Below, piece after piece: positions 34,713 to 44,850 of a stretch of 64,000 bases of DNA. A program made the position numbers and the translations under genes. Source of the stretch: Peronospora farinosa (lineage: Eukaryota; Oomycota; Peronosporomycetes; Peronosporales; Peronosporaceae); contig CANTFK010000153.1 in assembly GCA_947646735.1 (NCBI GenBank), positions 1-64,000 on the forward strand, written 5' to 3'. The notes under the pieces were generated by a model that saw only the letters and a list, made by a program, of their open reading frames with translations, was not told where the DNA came from and did not search any database. Within the stretch, counting starts at the first letter, position 1. The number at the start of each line of letters is the position of its first letter.

Positions 34713-35941
34713 TGTGGTGAAGTGCTTTCCTAAATTGTGAAGAACCCAGGGGCCAGTTGGATTGAAGGTACAAGGGGCCGTGGACTAGGGAGAAGGGACC
34801 ACGCACCAGAGAGAAGTGATCCGGAGAGAAAGGGAACCTCTGAGGAAGCGACCGTTGGCTGAGAATGTGAAATAAAAACAAAGGAGAGATCATTACCAGG
34901 GTACTGTTTAACCGGTACCGAAGGGAGTCGACCATGGCCCTCATCTGTAGACCTGGGTCCCTCATCGGTCGACCTCGACTCCTCGTCGGTAGACCCGGTC
35001 CATCATCGGTCGACCCGGTCCCTCGTCGGTCGACCCAGTCCCTCATCGGTCGACCCGGTCCCTCGCTGGTAGACCTGGGTCCCTCATTGGTCGACCTCGG
35101 CCCCTCGGGGTTCAGCTACTCCTGACCAGTTAATACAAGGATCAGACTAGTCGACGCAAGGAATCAGAGCTTCAGGCAAGGATAGAGTAAAGGAGTTAAA
35201 AGGATAGGACTATATTAAATACTACTCAATTTGCGATCTACTTGGCAAGTCTTCGTCGCGCTGTAAAGGAACTCTAGTTTGGCCACACGCCTGTTCCGGG
35301 GAAGGGATATATTTGGCCCCCCCCCATTGAAGACAGGCGTGTGGTCAGACACAAGTGCGAGCTGAACCCCACGTGGTACGACTCCGTCACCTAAGAATAA
35401 CTTGCTCTAAGCTACTCACTGTTCCGGGAAGGGATGAATTTTGGCCCCCCGTCGAAGACAGTTGTGTAGCGAAGTTCAAGTGCGAATAGAGCTCCAGGAT
35501 ATATTTGGCCTGTAAGCTCCTTCGAGTAGCAACACCCCCCAAGACCCGCTATCGGAAGCGGTCTCCCTCACCTCAAGGTCCGGGAGCAACGTAAAGGTCA
35601 GGTGGTTAATACCCCTGAAACAGAAGGAAAAGGCCAGGGACGACAAGCGCCCCTGAAGAATTTGGCTCTAAGTCCACTCTCGACAAAGTCGATCGAGTGG
35701 CCACCTACCGGCCCACCGAGTGAAGCATATCCACTCGAGGCCCCCCAGGTCTACCTCCCTCAAGGCAGACATCTACATCGTCACCAAGTCCTCCGAAGAG
35801 TGCAACCCGCCAGCCGACGGGTACACAAGGTGAGAGAAGGTTTATACGCGGCATCGGGGTACCCCCTCCGACAGTCGGCAGTCCAGCACAGTGAGTGGTT
35901 TGGGGTCTCATCATACAATTTTGAGAACCCACTCCACCACA
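34713..35941 (+). repeat. Family C LTR 8 (outer right)
   Basis: 1229 bp, ending CCACCACA directly against the target duplication CTCT. Its head is the LTR 6 type. No primer site follows, which confirms that it is the terminal 3' LTR. Confidence 0.88.
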
Positions 35942-35945
35942 CTCT
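35942..35945. repeat. Target-site duplication, right copy (CTCT)
   Basis: It matches 4642-4645 across the family C array. Beyond it, the minus strand continues family B RT at GHVRES. Confidence 0.85.
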
Positions 35946-37728
35946 CGCGGACATGACCAGCCTTACGGCGACCCTCAAAATATTCATATATAGCGATGAC
36001 TTGATCACGCGGTAGCGGCCACTGCCGCGTCACGCAGTACTTCGATCCTGGTACGAGATCTATCTCGTGCCGCACTCCACGATCTGCTGGAAGCTCAGCA
36101 GGAATTTTCTCTGGAAAAATATCGGCGTACTCACGGGTGATATCGTAGACAGGGTTGCCCGAAGCACGAAGAGCATCCCAAGACTGTGCCGCGAAGCGTT
36201 CTTCGCGCGCTTATTTAGGCTTGGCGTTCTTTGGGCGAGCCTCCAGAACTTCTTCACTGGCTGCTTCGGTGGCTGAAATGATGCACACTTGCTCGATGTC
36301 GTCGGCCTTGAGGTCATGAAGGAAGTCTTTCCATGTCAGGTCCGGCAGAGATGTGATATCTGTAGCAGTGCATGGTGGGATGCTACCTCAATGTAGTGGC
36401 CACGATGTGGGGATCCCTCCACATATTCAAGTGCACATACGGATTCCGTCACTACGGAATCAGCTGCATCAGCGTCTTGACGTGATTATCGCCGTCTCGG
36501 TGATGGTGTGCTCCTTTCTTGCGATTCTCTTGCATCTCGAGCCCCTGCTCGAGACTGGATCGTCGCTATCGCTGGAGGATAATTTCCTCCCCTCTAGACG
36601 AGCTCGGTCGCGACCACGTCGGTCACACGCGAATTCACAGTCCGCTCATTCTCGTAAAGACGGGACTCGTCGTCGACTGTATGTGGAAGCTCGTTATTGA
36701 ACGCCTCAGTTACACTCTAAGGCCTCTATTCGGCCGATGTGTTTGTACGTGGGAGCCCTTGGTCGACCGCCTCAAAATTCATTGGGACCCTCTGCTCAGC
36801 CGATGTGCTTGCACGCAAAATTCCTTCTCGACCGCCTCGCTAGAAATCGGAACCCCTGCTTGACCAATTTCTATGCGGGAACCGCTATTCAACCGCCTCG
36901 TTTTCTGGCTCCATCAGTGTGACTGAACACTATATCAAACACAAAAGACATCGCTCTCTCTGTGCTGACTTGTAGTCGTGGTGAGCTTGTTTACGACACT
37001 GACGTGAGTCCAATCGAATGGCTCAGGTTACAGATGATATCCGCTGCGTCGTACGGTGGACCGAGGTATGCCGATTGGCTGCGTGATATTACACGAAGCG
37101 AGATGCCGTATCCTCTGCACGTAATCACGCATCGACTGCTTGCCCTGTCGGAGAGAGAAGAAGTCTGCACGCAAGCGAGACTCATCTTGGGGAGGCTCGA
37201 ATGCCAATCGTAATCACGCTGGATATCGTCCAGCGTAGAGAACGCCGACTCATCTACGACGAGCTTCCCAAGAGCTCATCGCTTAGCTTTGCCAACAAGC
37301 TGAGACAGCAGAAATTAACCTTGGCCGTCGGAGCGTCAATCAATCTTGACGCTATCGCAATATCCACCTCGCGAAACCAGCGATATCCAACTCACGAAAC
37401 CAGCGAGTACGGGGGAGACGATTCGGGCCGTCACGGAGTAAGTAGATGTCTCCATCTTGATAGCTTCATGGTGCGAAGTGCGCGAGGAGGTCAATACTCG
37501 TCAATTTGCTTCGGCGAGCTCGCACACCATGTAGTATTGTACGGCAGCACGGTGTTGATCAGGCGTCGCTGTGCTCAGCACCGACGTCACATTAGATTTA
37601 CCAGACACCGTTTCGCGGCGGTGTAGTGTTTGCCACTCCATCGTGGTGAGGTGAGGGAAGTCAGAATGCTCCAGCGAGACCGCCGAAGCCACCGAAGACT
37701 CGTCCATGTTCATCTCGAATCTGGTCAT
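35946..37728 (-). pseudogene. gag-pol: Family B gag-pol, 5' part, with protease region deleted
   Basis: Read right to left from an ATG at 37726-37728, the minus strand encodes a Gag related to family A (HSDFPHLTTMEWQTLHRRE; later MRDYVQRIRHLASCNITQP). About 100 bp later comes a broken spacer with VEQGFP-like repeats, then [19 protein letters not shown] and [12 protein letters not shown], the start of RT. The zinc knuckle and protease that lie between these blocks in family A (roughly 1 kb) are absent. Stops and frameshifts are frequent. The gene is cut at 35946 by the family C array and resumes at 4645. The copy at 62750-64000 is nearly identical. Confidence 0.85.
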
Positions 37729-37754
37729 TGGAAGGACTACCAAGTGCTATTAGG

Positions 37755-38073
37755 TGTAACGAGATACGGATTCGTTACCGTCTTACACTAAAAGGGCGTT
37801 GAGGAAGCGCTCTCGATTAACTCGTGAATATAACTCTGTTTTAATATTGTTTTTGTTTTGACTCGCCGTAAGTGCGAATATGTTCCCTAGCTCATGGGAA
37901 CCACTCAATATGGAAGTCAATTTATTATTGGCTAATTATTGGGTCTGGCACCCCAATAATAAACCAATAATAAAATGATGCGCAGTATCCGCTAATCGGA
38001 TACTGCCTTATGCCTACTTATGTAATTATGTATTATTCCTTTAGCTACATATATAATAGGTTGCCCCATTACA
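37755..38073 (-). repeat. Family B 5' LTR
   Basis: Read on the minus strand it starts TGTAATGGGGCAACC and ends TCTCGTTACA, 319 bp. It shares the TTATTATTGG motif and TGTAA/TTACA ends with family A, so the families are related. Gag begins about 26 nt downstream, as in family A. No matching target duplication with the fragment at 2592 was found. Confidence 0.82.
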
Positions 38074-38179
38074 GGCCGCTGCTTATGACGCATGTGATAT
38101 AAAGTCAGGTATGTATTTATTTAAGAAAAACGGAGTACATCGCCAAATAACTCTACTATTAGTGTAGATATGATCTGCC

Positions 38180-38515
38180 ATGAATCAAAATATTAGGCTT
38201 AAAGCAGGCGGCGGTATCAGTACAAGCCTTGAATTTTCTTCGGATGACGCTAAAATAAGCAAAACAAACATAGCTGTTTTATGCTATTCATTTGCACGCG
38301 GCTCGCCAGCATCCACCTTCATGAAACGCATTGCTTTGCGCAACCGAAACGCATCAGTTTTGAATGACTTAAAACTTATTTGTAAGTCAGCATCTCGTAT
38401 TGCGGTGTATTTAAGCTCATTGTGGGTTAGAGAGCAGGATAAGCGAGGAGGTCATGGCAGTATAAGGATGAGTATTGCACCAATGCCGCACAAAGAAGCT
38501 TGTAAATGTGGGTGA
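38180..38515 (+). CDS. Hypothetical 111-aa ORF
   Basis: It runs from an ATG to a TGA in single-copy sequence between the family B LTR and the tRNA gene. The product is basic, with no recognised domain, signal peptide or membrane segment, and ends with a Cys-containing KEACKCG. Nothing besides its length supports expression; a chance ORF is at least as likely. Confidence 0.2.
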   Translation: MNQNIRLKAGGGISTSLEFSSDDAKISKTNIAVLCYSFARGSPASTFMKRIALRNRNASVLNDLKLICKSASRIAVYLSSLWVREQDKRGGHGSIRMSIAPMPHKEACKCG

Positions 38516-38550
38516 TTGTTTATATATAAACTATCAAATGGGGTACATGT

Positions 38551-38623
38551 GACCTTGTGGCGCAATGGATAGCGCATCTGACTTCTAATCAGGGGGTTGT
38601 GGGTTCGAGTCCCATCAAGGTCG
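38551..38623 (+). tRNA. tRNA-Arg (anticodon UCU)
   Basis: A 73-nt cloverleaf. The acceptor strands GACCTTG and CAAGGTC pair perfectly, with discriminator G. D-arm GCGC...GCGC; anticodon stem TCTGA/TCAGG (one mismatch-type end pair) with loop CTTCTAA, giving anticodon TCT. T-arm GTGGG-TTCGAGT-CCCAT. The 3' CCA is not encoded, as usual in nuclear genes, and there is no intron. It reads AGA codons. It is the only confident host gene in the window. Confidence 0.95.
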
Positions 38624-38625
38624 AC

Positions 38626-38629
38626 TTTT
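38626..38629 (+). terminator. RNA polymerase III terminator
   Basis: TTTT three bases after the tRNA 3' end, the minimal Pol III stop signal. Confidence 0.7.
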
Positions 38630-39478
38630 GTCCCGAACATTTGGATACATATTCTGTTGTCTAAACCTTAGTTTCTTTATTTTAAAAATGACTGCAAGTA
38701 GCGTGTTTATTACCACCTAGTAAACAGCTTGCGTTTTAAAATCGATATCAATTTGTAAAACTGCGTGGCGGGCATATTTGCTTCTACCTAACATTACTTG
38801 CGCCTCCTCGCATGCACCGATTGAATGTGTTCATTTCCAGGATAAAATTTTGATAACGAAAATGTCTTCTGGTCCTGGTCTAGAGACAGCGCACAAAAAA
38901 TTGATTACAGCTTCAGATAGTTGAGGTACTTGAGTGAGTCAACGCACAAGACAAAGCTTCGTTGCATCCTGTTCAAGAACCTTCAACTTTGGGCAACAAA
39001 AGTTCAAAACGGGGGAGAATGAGCTTCACTCAGAATATCACCGGTCCACTCATTTTTTCACCTGATCGTTATTTGTCCACATTTTAAATTTTAAGGTGGA
39101 AAGCGAGAACTAAGCTCGAAAACTTTCGTAGCGAGTGTTCTAAGAGTGCAAAGGATAACACAGCGCTATGGATTCCAATTAACGATTGTTGAGTCCGTGG
39201 ACTGGATAGACCGATTGGTTTACACGCTTTGACTTGCATTTTAGTAATTTGTAGCGAGCTCTACTTTTTTTTAGCGACGAAGCGAATAAAGCCTTCTATG
39301 GTGCAGAATACTTACTTGAGACAAGCTCTGTGATAGCACTTACTGCTCCAATACCAACAGCCAACCAGGCAAAAATCGTGTCACTTGATAAAAGGGCGTC
39401 GATAGATCGACTGCCGTTTCTGCATGTGTGACACCAGAATATACCATGTTTATTGCCGTGTATTGCCCATTTAGTTAA
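38630..39478. other. Single-copy spacer, no gene seen
   Basis: AT-rich sequence without a long ORF or similarity to the three element families. Its last bases GTTAA abut family A LTR 1 and resemble CTTAA after LTR 4 (61936-61940). Confidence 0.5.
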
Positions 39479-39819
39479 TGTAATGGGCTACATTACACAT
39501 ATAGTATTAACACAAATAAATAATTACATATGTAGGCAGGTGCTGGGCCCGAATAGCGGGCACAGCGTGGTAATTTATTATTGGTTTATTATTGGGCCTA
39601 AAGTCCCCAATATGGACCAATGATAAATCAACCTGAAATTGTGTGGTTCCTGAAAGGCGGGAACACTGTCGTATTCATTTGACTAAAATCTTCGTAATTA
39701 GTACGAATTAAAACCAAAATAAAAATCAGAGTTAAATTTACTTAATACCTAATACTTGGGCTTGAGTCTTCCTCAAGCGCACGTGTAAGCTAGTGACGGT
39801 ACGTTCTAGCCCCGTTACA
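39479..39819 (+). repeat. Family A LTR 1
   Basis: 341 bp, TGTAATGGGC...CCGTTACA. The first 19 bases form TGTAATG-GGCTA-CATTACA. It carries GTATTCATTTGAC, found otherwise only in LTR 4, which fits LTRs 1 and 4 being the outer pair of one original insertion. Confidence 0.93.
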
Positions 39820-39821
39820 CC

Positions 39822-39840
39822 TGGTAGCACTTTGTAGTCC
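39822..39840 (+). promoter_or_regulatory. Putative primer binding site, family A
   Basis: TGGTAGCACTTTGTAGTCC begins two bases after the LTR, in the position and with the TGG start of a tRNA-primed site. Equivalents are at 47191 and 54574. The gag ATG follows almost at once, so the leader is under 30 nt. The tRNA was not identified. Confidence 0.55.
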
Positions 39841-39845
39841 TTCCT

Positions 39846-40850
39846 ATGCCCGAGTTTGGGATGAGCGAATCGTCGTACTTTGACGCTCCAGATTTATTTC
39901 TGGAGCACGCGACCTTCCCCCATCTTACTGGTGTTGAGTGGGATGCCCTTAATCGCCTCGCGGCGATATCGGGAGAGGCATTCGTCGCGTCGTTGATGAG
40001 ATCAGCGACACCTGACGCGCAACGTCTCATCATACATGAGTTTATGGCACGCGAGCTCGCCGAATCCAACCGGCGAGGCTTAACTCCCTCGCGCCCTTCA
40101 CGTAATGAGGCCGTGAAGATGAAAACCTCCTCCTACTCTGAAGAAGGTAAGGACCGGTTGTCGCTGAATCGGTGGTTCCGAGAAGTTGATATCGCCATCG
40201 CCTCGAGACTTCTTGAGGCTCCCCAGGCGAAGGTCAACTTTCTTCTTTCCCGCCTCACCGGGAAGTCCAAGGAGTGGGCCCTTGGTAAGCTCGTTGTGGA
40301 CGAGCACGCATTCCCCACCTTGGATACCATCCAGGACGATCTTCGTCTTGCTTTCGAGCCACCACAAGAGGAGAAACTGGTGCGATCAAGATTCCTGTCG
40401 ATGCGATAGGGTAAAATGGCGATGCGCTACTATGTACAGATGGCTAGGCATCTGGCATCGTTTATTATCATGCATTCTCTGGTCATGTACACGCAGTTAA
40501 ATGTCTTTGTGGGTGGTATGCGTGAGGGGCAGACCCGCTTATCGCTGGAGCGCGCCGAGTCTGCCACATTGGAGGAAGCATTTGCCATCGCACTCCGTGA
40601 GGACTTTAGGGTCACAAAGGCATATGCCAAACCCTCGGTCGTCAGTTTTCCCCGGCCTTCTGGTACAGAACCTATGGAGATCGACGTTATTGAGTCGTCG
40701 GGTGACCGGCGACGTGTCTTTCATCATAAAGGTGACGCTCGCACCGGGCGTCAAATGGTTTGCTTTCGTTGTCGCAAGCCAGGACATCGCGCGGCAGAGT
40801 GCCGTGCGCCAGCTCCAATATCGGCGCAAGTAGTGGACGCCCATCATTAG
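39846..40850 (+). pseudogene. gag: gag, family A copy 1
   Basis: Same frame and start as the copy 2 gag. TAG replaces the Gln codon 188 (40407-40409) and a second TAG sits at 40848-40850, where copy 2 has GAG. The zinc knuckle [14 protein letters not shown] is preserved between them. Both stops are shared with copy 3 (55159 and 55600) but not with copy 2. Confidence 0.9.
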
Positions 40851-40851
40851 G

Positions 40852-43800
40852 GTGCTGTACCGGCCGCACGTCCAAAAACGGTCGGGACCAGTAGGTGCAA
40901 GGCGCCCTACTGGTTGGAACGGAGGTCCGGGTCCTCCGGTGGCAGTCCAACCTTCCAGTCCTCCTGCGCTACGCGCACGGTTAAATGCCACCACTACGAG
41001 TGGTGATTCACGTCTGATTATTGTCAGTTTACATGTCTTCGGTGTTCGGCAACCTCTGCGAGCACTCCTGGACTCAGGAGCGACGAATAATTTCTTTTGT
41101 GAATCTTGTTTATCGATGCTGCCTCCCAGCATTCAGGTCCGTGATGGACCTGGCCAAGTCGTCAATTTGGCTGACGGGAAACCACACCGCGTATCGCGGC
41201 GCGAAGTATCGTTTCCGTACACGTTTGACGGTTTCACAGTAATGATGATTTCTTGGTGATCGCAATGAATTATGCATTCGATTGCATACTGGGCATGCCA
41301 TGGTTAGTAAGTTATAATACCCAGATAGACTGGTTAGCCAGATGAGTGAGACGTCGACGCAAGTTCGATCGTCAGTGAAGTGTTTACCCATCTCTTGGTA
41401 TCTCCAAGTGACTGGCCGAACGTCACAGTCGTGGATCGTGATTCCACGACGTTGGCGGTGCACAGAGCGAGCGATGGCCCTCTCTGCACTGCTTGTGCTG
41501 TTCTTCGAGACACAAGTGACAGTGACTCCTCGCTACAGAGAGAAGAGGACGACGAGGACGTCGCGGTCGAACAGGGGTTCCCGCGCGTCATTAATGCGGT
41601 TGAACAGGGGTTCCCGCACGTGAATGCAGTGGTTGAACCGCGGCTACCATCTGCACCTATTATGGTTGAGCAGGGGCTCCCACAAGGGCATTGTGACGAC
41701 GAGCAAGAGCTCGCCAGCGAGTGTGACGTGGACGGACAGGAGTCCCCACGCGAGAGCATGATGGTCGAACCGGGGTTCCCATCATCACCCACTGTAGTCG
41801 AACCGAGGTTCCCACATGGGCATATTGTGGTTGAGCAGGAGCTCCCACACGGGTTTACGGCGGCCGAGCAGGAGCTCCCGCATCAAGTGTCGACGGTCGA
41901 GTTTGGGCTACTCCCGTCCAGTGTTTCCGGCATCTTGGATGAAGACATCCAGTGCCTAGAGGGGGGTGATGGTTTATCACCTGACTGTGGTTCGCCAGCT
42001 TTGAGTAGTGACTCGAAGCACGATGGGGACAACAGCACCGAGAATTTAGCGTTGGAACGTGTCCACGCTATCGTGTACGTGGAAGGGAGTCCACAAAGGC
42101 GCCAATATATCGAGGTCGAGAGCCCTCCTCGTGATGCGTCTTCCGTTACAAGTCTTCCAGGGCTTTCCTGGAAGCATTTCCTACGTGACCTTAAGGGAGG
42201 CACTGTGGAACAAGTGTGTCTAATCACCAACGAAGTGATTACTGTGTCGAACGAGGAGCATATGGCGCGTCCTCGAAGCGCTGAGCCAAAGTCAGCGCGT
42301 GAAGAAAGGTTTGCGTCATGGGAGGCTCTGCGAGAGTCTGGTAACCCCGTCTACGACATTGCTCGTGAGTATGCAGACGTGTTCCCGGACAAGATCACGG
42401 ATGAACTTCCTGCGGACCGTGGTGTTCGGCACGAGATTGATCTCGTGCCAGGGTCGAAGTATTGTGTGACACAGCAGTAGCAGTTGCCTCGAGATCAAGT
42501 CGAAGCTATTGACGCATTCTTCGAAGGCCGCCGCAAAGCGGGTTCATGTGCGGGAAATTATCTCACCACATTCGAGTCCAACCTTCTGCGTGAAGAAGGC
42601 TACGGGAGGCTGGCGGATAGTGCATGCGTTCAATAAGTTGAATGATGCCACTATTCCTGCGCAAACGCCTATTCCCAGGAAGGACATGGTGCTGAATTCC
42701 ATGTCAGGTAGGTGTCATCTTCAGTGCCATCGACTTGACCGATGGCTTTTACCAGATTCTGATGCGGCCGAGTGATATCCCACTCACCGCGGTGAGCACC
42801 CCGAGTGGCATGTTATGGGAGTGGCTGGTAATGCCACAAGGATTGAAGAACGCTCCGGCCACTTTCAATCGCATGGTGTCTCAAGTGTTGAGACCTCTTC
42901 GGAACTTTGCCCCAAGTTATTTTGACGATATCTTCGTCCATAGTCGCGCCGAGGGCAACCTCAACGATGTCCAAGTTCACCTTCAACACCTGAAGCAAGT
43001 GTTTCAAGTTATGCGGGACAACAAGTTGTACGCGAATCTCAAGAAGTGTGTCTTTTGTGCACCGGAGATTCCGGTGTTAGGTTGCTATGTGAGTAAATCG
43101 GGAGTTCGAGCTGATCCAGAGAAGGTGTCGTCCATCTGTTCTTGGCCCACGCCCAAGAACCCTACGGAGTTGCGCCAGTGGCTCGGCTTGGCTAATTATT
43201 TGCACAAGTATACGAAGGATTATGCTGGTTCTATCCAGCCTTTGTCGTCACTCTTGAAGAAAGACGCCACGTGGTTGTGGCGTCCCGAGCACCAAGCAGC
43301 CTTCGAAGCAGTAAAGAAGAGCCTAGCGTCAGCGCCAGTCCTGGTCCTACCAGACGATTCCAAGCCGTTCCACGTGGTTTGCGACGCCAGTGATTTTGCA
43401 ATCGGTTGTGCCCTCATGCAATTTGATGATGAGGGCCGTGAACGAGTCGTGAGTTATCAGTCGCGACAGATGAAGCCAGCTGAGAAGAACTATCCGGTTC
43501 ACGACAAGGAGTTATTAGCGATGCGCTATGCACTCATCAAGTTTCGCGTGCATCTCCTTGGTGAACGTACGTTTGCTTTGTACACCGATCATGCATCGCT
43601 GCGCACAGCGATGAAGAGCCCCCACCTGTCCCAACGGATGGCACGATGGCTCTCATTCTTCTCTGAGTACAACTTCGTCGTGCATTACAAGCCAGGCAAG
43701 ACCAATATTCTCGCTGACGCTCTCGTCACGACGTCCCGACTACGATCCTCGGACTGCTCTGAGTCGCCAGGCTACTGATGACGAGGACGATGATGACCGA

Positions 43801-44850
43801 TGTGCAATGTGTGTATCGTTGAACCTAACTCGGGTTACACCCGAGCCGTGTTTATTTGATGAGATCGTCGCAGCGTACAAGGGTGACTCAGATTATGCAG
43901 ACATTATCGAGTATCTGCGTGCTCCCAGCGATGCTGCACTGGGAGCATTATCCCGTACCAAGCGCGACCATATTCATCGATACAGTTTAAATGGCGATTT
44001 GCTTCTGTATAGCATCGACCAATTCGATGCTCCTCGCACGGTGATTGCCAATGACATGGATTTGCGTGCAAGAATCATTCACGAGTATCACGATGCTCCT
44101 GCTGGCGGCCATTTAGGCCGCGAAAAGACTTTCGCGGCTGTGTCTCGAGACTTCTTCTGGCCCCACATGTATAAGTGGGTACGCAACTGGATCCGAACGT
44201 GCGAAATATGCCAGCGTGTGAAGCCATCTCCATCGTCACAGGCTCCCTTGCGATCGTTGCCAATTGCAGCAGAGGCCTGGAGATCAGTTTCGATGGACTT
44301 CATCTTCGGGCTTGCGCCCGATAGCCAAGCTCGAACGGGCATTCTGGTTTTTGTTGACAGATTCAGCAAGATGACACATCTCGTGCCTGTTCACGCTAAG
44401 GTCACCGCGGCAGAGACCGCGGCGCACTTCATCGACGCGGTGTTCCGTCATCATGGCCTTCCAGAAAACATTGTTTCGGACCGTGACCCGCGATTTACGT
44501 CCGCATTTTGGACATCACTTTTCGAGCTCCTCGGGACAAAACTGCTGATGTCGACGGCAGCCCATCCGGAAACGGATGGGCAGACCGAGCGCGTGAACCG
44601 GGTCCTCGAAAGATGTTCTTCGAAGTTATGCTACGTCATTTACAAGTTAGAGTGCATTTTTACCACTCGCTGAGTTCGCACTCAACAACGCCGTACACGC
44701 GTCAATAGGGTTGACGCCATTTTTTGTAAATTCGGCTCGTCACCCTCGTGTTCCTACTTTCCTGGCCGTGGGGCGACCCACAACACCTAGTGGCTCCACT
44801 CTGGGGGGGATAAAGGTGATAAACAAGGATCGAGTGCAGCTCACGGTATT
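40852..44850 (+). pseudogene. pol: pol (protease, RT, RNase H, integrase core), family A copy 1
   Basis: It keeps the protease LLDSGATNN, the VEQGFP-repeat spacer (about 41560-41890), RT with YFDD, RNase H with CDASD and integrase with HEYH...CEIC and the D,D35E residues. It is broken by a 1-base deletion near 41235, a TGA near 41343, TAG for Trp at 42478-42480, single-base insertions near 42543, 42713 and 43723, and an extra A before the integrase end (near 44610). Several of these lesions recur in copy 3. Confidence 0.9.

Larger units (their letters stand above)
4646..35941 (+). mobile_element. Family C non-autonomous LTR retrotransposon, LTR-sharing tandem array (8 LTRs, 7 internal regions)
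   Basis: The whole 31,296-bp block is one insertion into family B RT, flanked by CTCT. It reads LTR-(internal-LTR) seven times on the plus strand. Each LTR starts TGTGGTGAAGTGC and ends CTCCACCACA (7-bp terminal inverted repeats TGTGGTG/CACCACA). It is followed one base later by a primer site matching a tRNA 3' end, and the next LTR is preceded by the purine-rich AAGGGGCGAC. No protease, RT, integrase or zinc knuckle is encoded, so mobilisation would need another element. LTR-to-LTR periods are 4067, 4143, 4006, 3997, 5655, 4017 and 4182 bp. The variation comes from 744-bp internal duplications, hybrid LTR-head units and minisatellite copy number. A LARD/TRIM-like class is the closest named category. 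Confidence 0.88.

Noticed and set aside
4646..35941. Assembly artefact as explanation of the array
   Set aside because: Not excluded, but copies carry private variants (14-bp deletion in region 5, altered minisatellite unit in region 2, base change after LTR 6), which argues for real distinct units.
2592..38073. A clean target-site duplication for the family B element
   Set aside because: Bases beside 2592 and 38073 do not match, and the 3' LTR fragment is incomplete, so pairing of these LTRs remains unproven.
38180..38515. Strong host gene call for the 111-aa ORF
   Set aside because: No domain or homology evidence; kept only as a low-confidence hypothetical.
40539..41132. 197-codon minus-strand ORF opposite gag/protease (also 55291-55884)
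   Set aside because: Shadow frame of gag-pol; split into shorter pieces in the better preserved copy 2.
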